DNA from: Aporrectodea caliginosa
Taxonomy: Eukaryota > Annelida > Clitellata > Crassiclitellata > Lumbricidae
DNA: 64,000 nucleotides
Reading direction: 5' to 3'
NCBI GenBank assembly: GCA_020284085.1
Contig: JACEVL010000094.1
Span: forward strand, 186,001 to 250,000
The notes under the pieces are model-generated. The model was not told the DNA's origin, did no database searches, and saw nothing but the letters and a program-made list of their open reading frames with translations. Position 1 is the stretch's first letter, and each line of letters opens with the position of its first letter. Of this stretch, positions 31,761 to 43,044 are shown one piece after another. The position numbers and the translations under genes were made by a program.

Positions 31761-32720
31761 CGACATCACTAGGTCATCATCACGTCTACATGATTATATT
31801 GAATGGAAGGTGAAGTCGAAGTCAACGGCCTTGGAATCAACAATCAGCTAATACTTCGGTCTACGCTGTCAGCAGCCAATTTAGGGGCCATCGTATTGCT
31901 AGGGGTATACTGGAATGGTATCTAACGAAAGTTTACCACAAAACGAAGCATTTCTGGGTCAGGTTGTCAGACTCAGGATTATAGAGCCGGGGTCGCAAAG
32001 AGTAACGAGTTTTCTTGATAGGCGGCAGAATACAGATAATGATTCTGGTATCCGCACTCTGTCGAAGAGTCTTAAATGAAGGAGAAGATAATTCCCTCAA
32101 GGGCCTCCCCCGCCAACCCTCTCACGAAACTCCACCACTCATGCGAGCAATACAGTCATTTGAGCTTGTTCTTCCTTTACAGTCCAACTCATGTCTTATA
32201 ACCATGTTTTACTGTTATATCTGTTTTCATATTTATACTTGCACGGTCTCCGTTTACTTCTGTCAAGGGAGGTAGATTTTTCCGACATCAAAGGCTGCTT
32301 AAATTTCCTCTCTCTCTCTCTCGTCTGACAAAATTTCTCTGGGTCCAGATGGCTAGTTTTAATTTCTCTGCTCAAGACGAGGAGTCCATGGGGTTGATCC
32401 CCACATTCTGTTGGAAGGGCATAAAGCAAGCCCCAATCTTCGGTGTTTTTCCTGGAAATGTCCATCATTATCCGGTGCATCCATCGCTACAGGAAGTGGA
32501 CCTCTCTGCAGGACTGAAGAAGAGACGGACCAAGGTCTCCGGATGATCGCAGGAAGCACAGCAATTGTAGCGAATAATAATTATGCAGACGATGCAGATT
32601 AAATGCTGATTAATTATTGAATTTTTAGAAGCCATTTCTGAGTCTTGCTGTTGTTATGCATAAGGGCTCGCCTATTCTTCTAAAATGGTATTACAATGGG
32701 GCGATAGGGGCGCAATAAAA
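31761..32720. other. unassigned sequence
   Basis: Overlapping short frames at 32196-32602 are not supported by codon structure or splice context. I recognise no repeat family and no protein. Confidence 0.4.
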
Positions 32721-33159
32721 TGTGACGCCAGGGTCAAAACCCGTCGCTTGTCGCTACCTAGATACTGAGCTAGAAGCTGAAATAGGCGAGAGGTGTCAAC
32801 AATGTAGAATATTCTTCAATTCAGCAGTTGCTTGTGAATATGCCATAACTTTCAATGTAGTGATCCGATTGTGATGCCGTTTGTTTTATTCAACACAGAA
32901 TAGAGCCCTTTATTGCACAGTACACTTGCAGAATAATCAAGTAATGGTTGCTGAGGAATTTTATTGCATGAATATTCCGAAAATTTTTATTCGATTTTTT
33001 CACTCTATACCAATAAAAGAATCAAACGAGCATAACTTCAGTTAGAAACAAGATATTTTCATTCTGTAAAAAGTATTTTGAAGCAGGTTATTTGAAGAAT
33101 ATGACTGAATAAAAAGGTCAGAAACCGACATGTGACGGGTTTTGACCCCTGGCGTCACA
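32721..33159. mobile_element. inverted-repeat MITE, superfamily unclear
   Basis: The left end is TGTGACGCCAGGGTCAAAAC. The right end is the inverted copy ending TGACCCCTGGCGTCACA, with one indel, over about 27 bp. The size is 439 bp. The flanks (AAAA and AATC) give no clear target duplication. No coding frame. Confidence 0.75.
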
Positions 33160-33239
33160 AATCTACACGAAATACGAACAAAACATTTATTTTATTTCTC
33201 TTTTTCCCCGGAATTTGCCGTCTCTTGAAAAGTTCCTCT

Positions 33240-33291
33240 ATACAGTAGGCAGTCGCCTATATCGCCTATGCCTAAAGCCGACACTGTGCAG
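33240..33291 (-). mobile_element. hAT-like terminus
   Basis: Read on the minus strand: CAGTGTCGGCTTTAGGCATA. This resembles hAT termini of the CAGxG..TTAGGC type, as does 44273. The partner end was not found. Confidence 0.35.
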
Positions 33292-33604
33292 ATAGTCGTT
33301 AACCGGTAGGACATCATGGGCGATATTTCAGTTAATTTCTCTCGATTTTGATACCTTTACGACATTACGTAGGATGAAGCAGCACAATGGGTAAGCCAAT
33401 CGAAACAAGCGTTAAAACGAAACTGACGAATTTATAAGATCGGTTGATGTCTTTTAAAGGTGTCTAAAGAGAGCATTGTTCAGCGTTTAGCGCCATCTAG
33501 CGATCTCCTGAACCGTACACGATTCTCGTATGCGATGTAATGTTAACAGTAAGTAATGTATCAGTAGATCGATTTGATGAAAGAGTAAGGAAGGACGGCG
33601 AAGG

Positions 33605-33935
33605 AGGGAGGGTGTAATACACAGAGACAGACAGGTAGGCAGGCAGGCAGAGAGACAGGCAGACAGACAGACAGACAGGTAGAGAGACAGACAGACATGC
33701 AGGGAGACAGACAGACAGGTAGAGAGACAGACAGACATGCAGGCAGGCACGTAAGTAAGTAAGTAAGGCAGTCAGGCGGACATACAGACAGAGAGAGAGA
33801 CAGGCAGACAGACAGACAGATAGACAGACAGGCAGGCAGGCAGACAGAGGAGTTACAAGCTCGTTCTTTCCACCACGCATTCTGTTCCGTTAGAGGTTCT
33901 GCTCAGGGGCTTTAAGTAAGTAAGTAAGTAAGTTA
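33605..33935. repeat. ACAG/GCAG tetranucleotide array and (AAGT)n
   Basis: Decayed ACAG, GCAG and AGAG units at 33620-33850, then GTAA/AAGT runs at about 33750 and 33910-33935. Confidence 0.88.
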
Positions 33936-34772
33936 GTAAGTACATTCGTTAGTCTGTTTAAAATTTTGAACTCTGAGTCTCTGACGTTGTCATCTAACTT
34001 GGACTGTGCCAGTCCTAAGCCTAGATAACGAGGAGGGCGACGCTTGTCATCTTGGCAATGCCACATCTTCTAATTGCAATAATTATGGTGGTATTGAGAG
34101 TCCCACGTAAATGTCCTTGTCCGCCATAAGATGTCGCTAAACAATGTTTGACACGATTCTCATCTTAGACACCTTTTATACGTATTGTTTCGATGCTATA
34201 AATTCAGCAAATTCGATTATTTGTAGTCCAAGGGACTTTGTTGAAGTTGGACTTTAATCGTCATAAAAAGAAGATGTCTTCTCCCGATCAGATCAACCAA
34301 TCTTCATTAAAATTAGAAAAATATCAAGATTAACAAAATGAATAGATATCCGTTGGTTGGGCTACACGTCTGTGCGTGTGCCCACCACTGGTGACTCTTC
34401 TGGTTAGCTGTGCACTGTTTTTCTACTGACAGCAGTTCTATTCGTGAAGGCTTTCAAAATCAGTGTCGTTAGCGCAGAGAACGCCTTTGATCATATGGAT
34501 TGACGCTAAATAAATAACCTGTCAAAATAAATAATAAAACCCTGTCGTAAATTCCCGAGCATTTTATCATCAATATCTTATGAGATGAGTTCACGTCAAT
34601 CATTAATCAATCAATCATAGAATTTATATAGCGCCACAACGGCCACTTAAAGGGCTGTACTAAGAAGCGCTCCCGAGGCAGGCCTGATCATAGAGGAAAG
34701 TCAATGACGTCGACGCCAACAGATTAGGAGAGATCAGTAGATGGCGTTAAACACGCGACAATTATTTAATGC
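33936..34772. other. repeat mosaic
   Basis: Holds a minus D1 copy (34000-34060), a D2-like copy (34090-34150), the element shared with 22900-23340 (34350-34530), and a minus LINE/SINE tail with 'tttatatagcgcc' (34620-34690). There is no coding frame. Confidence 0.6.
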
Positions 34773-35002
34773 TCTCCTTCCAGTGATATTTTATTTCTAA
34801 AAATAATTCCTAATTCGGTTTTAATTCAGTTCTGTGTCCGTGAATTTTACTTTTAATTATAATTTTACTTCGCAAATAATTTTACTTATCATTCCTATTT
34901 TAGTTCTCAATTAATTTTACTTCTTATTTTAGTTTTCCAAATAATTATTTATTTCAGTGCAGTAAAAAGTATTTTAACGTTTCTACATGCACGTATAAGA
35001 TA

Positions 35003-35155
35003 AGTCGCCGCGTAGGGACCCTGGGCAAGTCCTTCACTCGCAATTGCTCATGCGCTTCGGCGTGAAACTCCGATTCAGCGTCCGCGCAGAGTCGGGAGCG
35101 CCTCTGAATCCCTAAGAGGCGCTATAACAAGTGTTCAATTACAATTACAATTACA
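35003..35155 (+). repeat. S1 SINE inside the hAT element
   Basis: The S1 body (CTGGGCAAGTCCTTCACTCG) and a tail with AGGCGCTATAACAAGTG then (ACAATT)n. The tRNA head is missing except for its last bases, i.e. the copy is 5' truncated. Confidence 0.75.
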
Positions 35156-35573
35156 AATTACAATAAGCTTATCTTTGTTCAATTTCAATAACACTCTAAT
35201 TTCCAGAGATTTTTTCATGCGATTTCTTCGTCCATCAGTCAAGAATCCACATAAAAAATTCTTTCCACAAAGGCATGTGAGGCTCGAACCGACAAAGGAT
35301 CCTCTGCAATGGTGCAATTTTGCTGTACGAAGTTTGCATGTAGAAAAAAACAAGAGGATTCTTAGTATCATTCTCCCTTGTGTCTGCCAAATAACGATCC
35401 ACCTGAGTTGTTACACAGTCTTGGTTGCTGCAGCTGCTGGGCAATGTTGATGTTGTTTGTGACTTTAGTTTCATGTTGAGAAATTTAAATGTCTGCAGTG
35501 CAGGTGAAACTGTGCTTTGACGTTTACAAGTTAGTGATCTCCTATTTTCGGGCATAGGGCCTATCTGCTGCAT
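35156..35573 (-). pseudogene. hAT transposase C-terminal relic
   Basis: The minus-strand frame from 35573 contains 'VDRYLADTRENDTKNPLVFF', 'YSKIAPLQRILC', then after a frameshift 'RRNRMKKSLEIRVLLKLNKD'. This is the order of the hATC region (DRYL..PLxFW..YPxLAxLAxxxLC ... NRMxxxxLExLVxLKxNK). The SERxFS core is garbled. There is no catalytic domain, so it is dead. Confidence 0.72.
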
Positions 35574-35789
35574 TTTTAGACTTACGTTTCACCATTTGCT
35601 TCATCTCAACTTAAGGACCGCAAGAAGTAAAATGATTTTACTTCTGCAAATAATTCATGATTTAATTCCTAATTTCGTTTTTGAAGCCAAAATAACTCCT
35701 ACTTTTACTTTCTAATTTTCGTTAACGAAATCCTTTGTTTTTACTTCTAATTTTAGTTTTCGTTAACGAAAATATCACTGTTTCCTTCA

Positions 35790-36320
35790 TCGTCATCAAG
35801 ATAATGAACATCACTTCCATTTGGCGGCGATGGGTGCGAAAAAATGACTCTCATTGTCCTCTGTCATTTGTCGAGTGAAGTGCGAAGGACAGTCATTAAA
35901 CTCATCATCCACAATTATATCTGTGAGCCGTGGTTACGTACAGGAAGAATACGCGTACGCGGCTAAGCACACACAATGAACTTATTCGACACCCTGTAAA
36001 CGAGATTAACGGAACTTATAAATAGATCAGTTTCGTTTTATTACTTAAGAGTTGTAATAATTATGCCAAAACTAATCTTTGTCGGCGGAAACGGCTTATG
36101 TAGTCATAAGCTGCCGTTAAACTGTGGACACACATATGGCTAACCATTCTTCTGACAATATTCGATACTAGTTCACACTACATCAACAACGTACTTTAAG
36201 TGCCATGGAATTTTTATGAGCTTTTAGAAAAGACCTCTGTAATACATTGTATGCGGGTTGCGCTATGATATACGGAAGCGGGGTTCAATGGCCCGCTATG
36301 GCAGAATTTTTTAGAAATGT
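35790..36320. other. mostly unassigned; one D2 copy
   Basis: A D2 copy inverted relative to 22147 lies at 36065-36125. Nothing else is recognised. Confidence 0.5.
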
Positions 36321-36945
36321 ACGTTCCATTCGCGCCCCTTAACCAAAGCAGCTATTATTACTTTTATTTTTTTAGCTAGAGCGAGAAGATCATGGGAATT
36401 TATTCGTCTTATAATCCCTATGCATAAATCTTTCATTGGGTTCTTGTTCAGCAAAGGATTTAGTGTAAAATTGATGCTCATGGTTTATAAATCACTCAAC
36501 TCTGGTAGCCAGATATCGTGAGACCCTCGACAATACGATGTTCTCCTTAGACACCTTTAATAAAGTAAGTAAGTAAGGATATTCTTTATTTGACTACCCG
36601 CAAACGAACACTGTTCGCCTTCTGACAGTGCCAGTCCCAAGCCTGGATAAAGGAGGAGGGCGACCCTAATGGTCTTTGTTAACACACAGCTAGTCGTTAA
36701 AAAGGAACTACACACACGCAAACGAACAGTAGCTTATCGAAGAAATAACTAATACAAACATTTATGCAAAGTCATAAAACATTCTCATAATAAAACTTCT
36801 TTTTTAGATTTTATATAATCGACAAATCGTGTTCCATCGTTAGGTTACACTCCACCACTGCTCGCTCTTACGCAGTGCTAGTCCCAAGCCTGGATGAAAG
36901 AAGAGGGCGACGTTAACGATCTTTGTTATCACAAAGTATTGTCCA
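36320..36945. repeat. LINE relic and two D1 copies
   Basis: The LINE C-terminal relic at 36320-36560 ends in an (AGTA)n tail (36567-36580). Minus D1 copies lie at 36618-36700 and 36840-36945. The AGTA tail directly after 'acctttaataa' suggests the true 3' end of this LINE family. Confidence 0.6.
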
Positions 36946-37049
36946 TTGTTTATCTAAACCGTACGGATTCCAATGCCGCTGACAGTAATCTCACTCTACA
37001 TTTTTTATCTACATGTAAGTGAAACAGCAGATGATCAAGTGATAGTAGA

Positions 37050-37435
37050 ATGCTGTCTACCTGTCTGTCTGTCTGTCTGCCTGCGTGCCTTTCTATTTGT
37101 CTTTTTGTCTGTCTGTCTGTCTGGCTGTTTGTCTGTCTGCCTGTCCGGTCCATAGGTAGGTCCCGAATCCTCCGAACAAGCCGATAACTGTTTTCTATTT
37201 CTTGTCATTAAGTTGCGGCTGTGTCAGCTTGATTATCTTTCATTAAACGAATATTGAGTGACTGTCTGCCTACCTGCCTGTCTGTCTGTTTATATGTCTG
37301 GCTGCCTGCCTGTCTCTTTGTCTGTTGGCCTACCTGTCTTTCTGCCTATCTGCCTGCCTGCCTGTTTGTCTGAATGGATGTCTGCGTGCCTGTCTGTGTG
37401 TCTTTCTGTCTGTCTGTTTCTGTTTGGTGCAACTA
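37050..37435. repeat. TCTG/CCTG tetranucleotide arrays
   Basis: Arrays at 37055-37145 and 37258-37425 with decayed units. Frames are artefacts. Confidence 0.88.
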
Positions 37436-38471
37436 CTACAATACCAATTCGACAAATGGCCACGTATTCCATAAGAAATGCCACTATTGATTTAAATTTA
37501 TGCAATTTTCGGACTTCTTTAAAAAATCTATTCGTAATCTTAATATCAAGCTTCACATTTCTAAAACATCACTTGAAAGATACATGCAGGACACCAGCTT
37601 ATTTGCAAGCGCTGCGTCGAGGCAGAGAGGTTGGCTAAACTTATCACAAATAAGACTCACTTCATTAATTTATGCTACATCCGTCAGATCTACATGTATA
37701 TATCTGCAATGTAACAAACCTAGGAGTGCCAATGACTATAGATGACCCAGCCCAACAATAATTATCGCCAAACTTCTGATGTCAAACGTGCAGGCGTAGG
37801 CCCTATACTAATTCATTACAAGGATGTATTGTTGTGATGAGCCTGACAGTTTTGGATAAAAATAGATGCCAATCAGTGTACATCCTGATTGATGACTCAA
37901 GCACGGACGAAGACTGATTAGCCTACATTGTCATAGATCGCTACTTTCTTGTTAGCCTACGTCTGTAGCCATTTATCTTATTATGCAGAATCGTTAGTAA
38001 TTTGAAAATCATCGTGTAATTAAGCAAGTAGGCCTTGTATCTAATAGTACCCGTCTGTAAAGCCGTTCTCAGAATATTATTATTCATTTCTGTGTGCAAG
38101 GACAATGGGCGAGTGTGCTTGAAAACACGGGCGAACCGATAACGGAAATAATAGTCTACAGCAGAAAAGAACATTTGGATTTTCTACGACTCACAAGAAA
38201 GGTAAGCTGAAAGAAACAACTGTGTTGCTATAATTCAAACGGAGAAATATCGACGACGCAATAATTGAAAAAGCTCACTTAAAAACCAAGGAAAAGTGTG
38301 CGTTTATAAAAGGTTAAAACTTTAATGAGGTTCTGGAAACTGTTGTATACTTGTATGACGACAGAATATAAATAGTATCTAAGAAGATAAACTTTATCGG
38401 CAATTTTAAGTGTTAGCAAACGCGTGAGGTTTCTATCGACGCTATTGAAGCTTATGCATGTTACTGTAGAC
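37436..38471. other. unassigned intergenic sequence
   Basis: No repeat boundary, RNA gene or supported coding exon is visible. Confidence 0.45.
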
Positions 38472-38907
38472 CAATGCTCTAAGTGGTGGTCCGCCGACCG
38501 GCACCGGTCCGCGAGCCCTCAGGTGCCGATCCGCAGAGTGAGTTCAGAAACTGATGAAATTGTCTGGGAATCAGGAAATGGCTATTATAATTTTTTAAAG
38601 TCATAAAAAACACTTTTAGGCTAGCAGTTAACACTTTAACGACGAGCTGTATTGGTTTTCCAGTACACGCTCGTCTTTAAAGTGTTAGAGGGCAATAGAG
38701 TCATGGAATTGGCTAAGGTAATATGAATTTAAAATGAATTTTAACACATACTTGAAAAAACTATCTTAGGTGATCGAAAAACAGAAATAATTATTAAATT
38801 GTGCACCGGTCCTCATGCAATTGGAGAATTCCTGCCGGTCCATGACACTCAAAAGTTTATTCTGCCGGTCCGTGACACTCAAAAGTTTGGGAAGCACTGC
38901 TCTAGAG
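38464..38907. mobile_element. hAT-like MITE with degenerate termini
   Basis: The right end at 38899 reads inward as CAGTGCTTCCCAAACTTTTG, the common hAT terminus. The left end at 38472 is CAATGCTCTAAGTGG. Flanks CTGTAGAC and CTCTAGAG agree at 6 of 8 bases. It contains GGTCCGCxGACCGG-type palindromes at both ends and a nested 60-bp hairpin (38628-38687). Confidence 0.65.
38628..38687. repeat. near-perfect 60-bp hairpin
   Basis: TAACACTTTAACGACGAGC pairs with GCTCGTCTTTAAAGTGTTA (one mismatch). An inner TGTATTGG/CCAGTACA stem encloses a TTTT loop. It is preceded by T so that the left end reads TTAACAC. It may be a minimal TTAA element consisting only of its termini. Confidence 0.75.
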
Positions 38908-39109
38908 GGCATAGACTATAGCTTTTATCCAAAATGTCGGTCGCGAAGCTCTGACAAGAGCGTGGCCAAATTTGTTCGAGAAACAGATTTTTTAAGAAAC
39001 CAGGGGCGAAAACTTAGGAGGGGACAGGGGGACGTCCCCCCAAACTTGAGGTGGAGGAGACGGAGCTGCTTATATAGCCCCCCAATTTTTCTGAAATATT
39101 TCATGAATA

Positions 39110-40060
39110 TAATAATAATAGCTACGAGTGACAGCTGGTTCTTATCAGCAATCAAATAATAGAGCAATTTCGTTCAGATGACAGCTTAAAATGCTACCAC
39201 TGCAGTGTGAAAATTTAAAAAAATAAATATTGGAGGGGGCACATCACCTAACCAAACCCGTCTCCCAAACTCAAACACGACACAAACTACATGTTAGGTA
39301 TGAGTGACAACTGGTCCCTATCATCACTCAAATTATAGAACAATTTTGTTCAGATGACAGTGTCACCAACTCTTTTCTTTCTTAGTTGTGACCTAACTCA
39401 AGCGCTTTTCCTTATCTCTACGTAAAATCTGCTCAACGTCTTCTAACTGTTTAAGAATTAAATTGACACAGTTTCTTTAAATATTTATTATGTCTTCAAA
39501 CACAGTTATTTAAAACGTACACTTCAATATTAAAGTTCTTATCAACACAACTCAACTACTACACTGTATTGTTCAATTTTACTGTCATCAGCAGTTTCTA
39601 AGTTTGGCGCGCCAACTGCACGTGCAAAGACACTATCTACTGTCAGCCAATGTTTAGGCTACTTTAGGCCAAGCGCCCTACGAGCCGACAGCGCAACTAA
39701 GGCCTAAGACTAAAACCGCTTAACAATCGCTACACTATATATATATATATCAACCTAAGGAACACCTGTGCTCATTATATATGCAAAACATTTGTTCACA
39801 GACAGCTTAAAATGCTACCACTACAGTGTAGAAATATAAAAAATAGATATGGGAGGGGGCACATCACCTACCCAAACTCCTCCCCTAAACTCAAACACGA
39901 CTCAAACTACATGTTAGCTATGAGTGACAGCTGGTTCCTATCAGCACTCAAATTATAGAGCAATTTTGTTCAGATGAAAGTTTAAAATGCTACAATTACA
40001 GTGTGGAAATTAAAAAAAATTAAATAGGGGAGGGGGATGTGCATCCTCCTCCATAACCCT
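39110..40060. repeat. tandem repeat of about 190 bp, three units, split by an LTR
   Basis: Units begin near 39123, 39301 and 39921, with landmarks 'gagtgacagctggttc', 'ttcagatgacagcttaaaat' and 'gggagggggcacatcacc'. Unit 2 is interrupted by the solo LTR at 39361-39800. Confidence 0.8.
39356..39805 (-). mobile_element. solo LTR, minus orientation, TSD GACAG
   Basis: The 440-bp LTR (39361-39800) runs TGTGAACAAATG to GTTGGTGACA on the minus strand. It is flanked by perfect GACAG duplications (39356-39360 and 39801-39805). It is clearly homologous to the LTR at 40225-40698, which has the opposite orientation. A solo LTR with TSD is the usual product of LTR-LTR recombination after insertion. Confidence 0.9.
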
Positions 40061-40197
40061 CCCCTGCTCGGCGCTGCGCGCCTCGCCGATCGTCCTTCGG
40101 CCTCTCCTTCACCGGTCCCCCAAACCCAGGACCAAGTCCCTGCCTATGCAAGAAACAACATTTGACTATGATTGGGATATAACTAGCTGCCGTTGTC

Positions 40198-40224
<27 letters not shown>

Positions 40225-40228
<4 letters not shown>

Positions 40229-40698
40229 AACTAATGTTTTGCATATATAATGAGCACAGGTGTTCTTTAGGTTGATATATATATAATGTGTATCGATTGT
40301 TAAGCGTTTTAGTCTTAGGCCTTAGTTGCGCTGTCGGCTCGTGGGCGCTTGGCCTAAAGTAGCCTAAACTTTGGCTGACGATAGATTCTCTACACGTGCA
40401 GTTAGCGCGCCAAACTTAGAAACTGCTGATGACAGTGAATTTGAAGATATACAGTGTAGTAGTTGTTTTAATGCAGTAGAGAGCTGTATGTTAGAAGTTG
40501 CAGTTGAGTTGTACTTGATAGGAACTTTGATATTGAAGTATATGTTTGAAATAACTGTGTTTGAAGAAAGGAGAAACATTCAAAGAACTGTGTCAATTTA
40601 ATTCTTAAACAGTTAGAAGACATTGAGCAACTTATATGTAGAGATAAGGAAAGTCTCTTGAGTTAGGTCACAACTAAGAAAGAAAAGAGTTGGTGACA
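40225..40698 (+). mobile_element. 5' LTR of a gag-bearing retroelement
   Basis: 474 bp, TGTGAACTAATG to TTGGTGACA. It lies directly upstream of a tRNA-Leu primer-binding site and gag. A TATATAA-type box is present near 40240. It abuts a (TA)n run on the left (40195-40224), so its target duplication cannot be read. No 3' LTR follows gag. Confidence 0.88.
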
Positions 40699-40702
40699 TA
40701 TT

Positions 40703-40720
40703 TGGTGGCAGCGGTGGGAT
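40703..40720 (+). promoter_or_regulatory. primer-binding site, tRNA-Leu type
   Basis: TGGTGGCAGCGGTGGGAT, four bases past the LTR, is complementary to the CCA-tailed 3' end of a typical animal tRNA-Leu. Complementarity continues about 5 nt further (TCGAA). Minus-strand DNA synthesis of the element would start here. Confidence 0.85.
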
Positions 40721-40829
40721 TCGAAACAACGTCTGGAATTCGAAACAACGTCTGGGATTCGAAACAACGTCTGGGATTCGAAACAACGTCTGGGATTCGA
40801 AACAACGTCGGAGATTTGAAACAACGTCG
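40716..40829 (+). repeat. six 19-bp tandem repeats overlapping the PBS
   Basis: Unit GGGATTCGAAACAACGTCT, six copies with few changes. The first copy starts inside the primer-binding site, so GGGATTCGAA (complementary to the tRNA T-arm side) is reiterated downstream. Confidence 0.9.
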
Positions 40830-40997
40830 ACTGGTGAATCCGCATTCAAATCATTGGTAAATCTACGACAACGAAAAGCCTCAACGACAAAGGTATACAA
40901 GTTTGTTGTTTTCAAACAAAGAACAATCCCCAATACTTCAAACACAAAAGAAAACTCGTGTTTTCCAGAAAGGACAGCACTGAAGTAAAGAAGTAAG

Positions 40998-43044
40998 ATG
41001 GAGAAATTAAGTGTCAAGAAACAAGCAGAACTGAAGAAGATGTCTTCTGAAAGATTAAAGCAGCGCTTGTTAAAGGCTGGTTTTGAAGAAGAAAAACTGA
41101 AAGATATGTCACGTGAGGACATGTTGGAAGCGTTAGCTGAAGTCTGGCTTAAAGAAGAAGCAGAGGAAGAAGAAGGTGCTGTCGGTGGTGCTGTGGAAAA
41201 GGTTACTGAGAAACCGCCTGGGCCTATGTCTATGGAGACGATGATGCAATGGATGATGATGACAAGACAAGAAGAGAAAGAAAGAGAGGAGAAACGAAGA
41301 CAAGACGAGAAAGAAAGAGAGGAGAAACGGAGACAAGAAGAGAAAGAAATGCGACAGGAAGAATTACGTCTTCAAAGAGAAAAGGAAGAGAAGGCAGAAC
41401 GTCTTCAAAGAGAGAAAGAAGAGAAAGAAGAAAAAAGACAAGAAAAATGTCTACGACAGAAAGAAGAATTACGTCTTCAAGAGAGAGAAAGAAGAGAAAG
41501 CAGAGAATGCAAGACAGGAAGAATTACGTCTTCAAAGAGAGAAAGAAGAGAAGGCAGAACGTCTTCAGAGAGAGAAAGAAGAGAAAGCAGAACAAGTTCG
41601 TGTGGCAGAACTTGAGTTGCAAAAGCAGCAATTTGAGATTCAATTAGAGCAATTGAGAAGAGATAGAGAAGATGCTGAAAGGAGAAGATTAGAGCAAATG
41701 ATTGAATTTGAAAGGGCGCGGAAAAGTGACGAAGAGATACGTCAGCAACAGATTGAAGAGAAGAGATTACGTGAAGAAGAAAAGGAAAAAGTACGAATTT
41801 CAGAGTTGGAGCGAGCAGAAGAGGTTAGACAAGAAGAACTGAAATTACAGAAAGAAAGTATGGAGAGGGCGGAAGTGGAAAGACAAGAACGTTTAAAGTT
41901 GGAACAACAAAAAATAGCATTAAAAGAAGCACAACTCAAAGAGGAGAAGCAAAATAGAGAAGCTCAAGAGCAAAGAAGAGAAGAAGAACGAGAAGAACAG
42001 AAAAGGAAAAAGGAAGAAAGTGAAACGATGGTTTCGAAAATAAAGAAAATTGGTGATGCCATGAAACACGTGTTACCTAAAATGCCAAACGATATGATGG
42101 AGGTGCCATTATATTTCGAAACGGTAGAGAATGCGTTTCGTAGTTTCAACGTGCAAGAACAATTCTGGGTGAAGTTACTATTGCCATTGATGACTCCGAA
42201 AGCTAGAACTGTTCTAAACAGATTGTCATTCGCTGATTTAGACGATTATGAGATCGTGAAAGAACACTTGTTAAAAGAATTCAAGTTGACACCGAGAGAG
42301 TACAGATCGAAGTTTATTGATGCGAAGAAGACAGCTGAAGAAACGTATACAATGTTTACAGCTAGGCTGAAGAACTTGTTGAACTATTATGTGAAAAGTC
42401 GCAAAGTGGATAAGAATTTTGAGAAGCTGTTTGATTTGTTAGTGGCGGATAAGTTGAAAGAATCACTACCACCAGGTCCACTACAGTTTGTGCTGTCGAA
42501 GGAAGGAACTGATTGTTACGAAGCTAGTGTTGTGGCAGACCTAGCGGACATTCATGTGAATAATAGAATTGGTTTGGCAATTCCGAATAAGACAAGTTTT
42601 GGTTTTGTACCCAATGTAAAAAGAAATCAACAGTTCACTCCAAATTTTGGTTTTCATTGGAAGAGCAATCAAGAAACAGGAAATCAGTTCAGAGGTGCAG
42701 AAGTGAAACCACATTCTCCGGTAGTACACGAGAATAGAGAATCGATGATGGCCAGACAACGTCAGGTATATAACAAATCACCACCAAGGTTTGTCGCGAG
42801 AGAAGGCAATGCATCGTTTACTCCATATAAAAGAAAAGAAAGCATTGAACAACGAGGTGCAGTGGTGAAACGTTGTCACAACTGCGGATCAGACAGGCAT
42901 TTGATGAAATTCTGTCCAGTTCCTGTTACAGCCTCAAATTATGGAAAACAAGAAAATTCGAGGGTGAATCGAATTCAAGTGGTTGGTAATTCTGAAAGTC
43001 AAGCCACAGAACATCAGAATAATGAAACTGAAGAGCTTAAATAA
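40998..43044 (+). pseudogene. gag of LTR retrotransposon, frameshifted
   Basis: The ATG at 40998 opens a frame with an N-terminal SAP-like helical start and an acidic stretch. A very long charged coiled coil of Glu/Lys/Arg/Gln heptad repeats follows (about 41260-42040). The frame breaks near 41481, where one repeat unit has one extra G, and continues in the next frame to the stop at 43044. Beyond the coil, about 42090-42560 encodes a SCAN/capsid-like helical region (PNDMMEVPLYFETVENAFR..., LLPLMTPKARTVL). A zinc knuckle CX2CX4HX4C lies at about 42874-42915. Gag would form the particle and bind RNA. There is no protease, RT or integrase after it, so this is a truncated Ty3/gypsy-like copy. Because of the break I call it a pseudogene. 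Confidence 0.8.

Larger units (their letters stand above)
34773..35788. mobile_element. hAT element with transposase relic
   Basis: The element at 34781-35780 (1,000 bp) has termini CAGTGATATTTT and AAAATATCACTG. It is flanked by TCTCCTTC and TTTCCTTC (7 of 8 match). The right end carries GTTAACGAAAA motifs. It contains a minus-strand transposase relic and an S1 SINE inserted near its left side. Confidence 0.85.

Noticed and set aside
32196..32602. Overlapping frames at 32.2-32.6 kb as a gene
   Set aside because: Four frames on both strands are open over short stretches, with no motif, splice context or paralogue to prefer any.
40613..41122. Minus-strand frame with FRIPDVVSNPRRCFE repeats
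   Set aside because: Antisense of the 19-bp tandem repeats and of gag.
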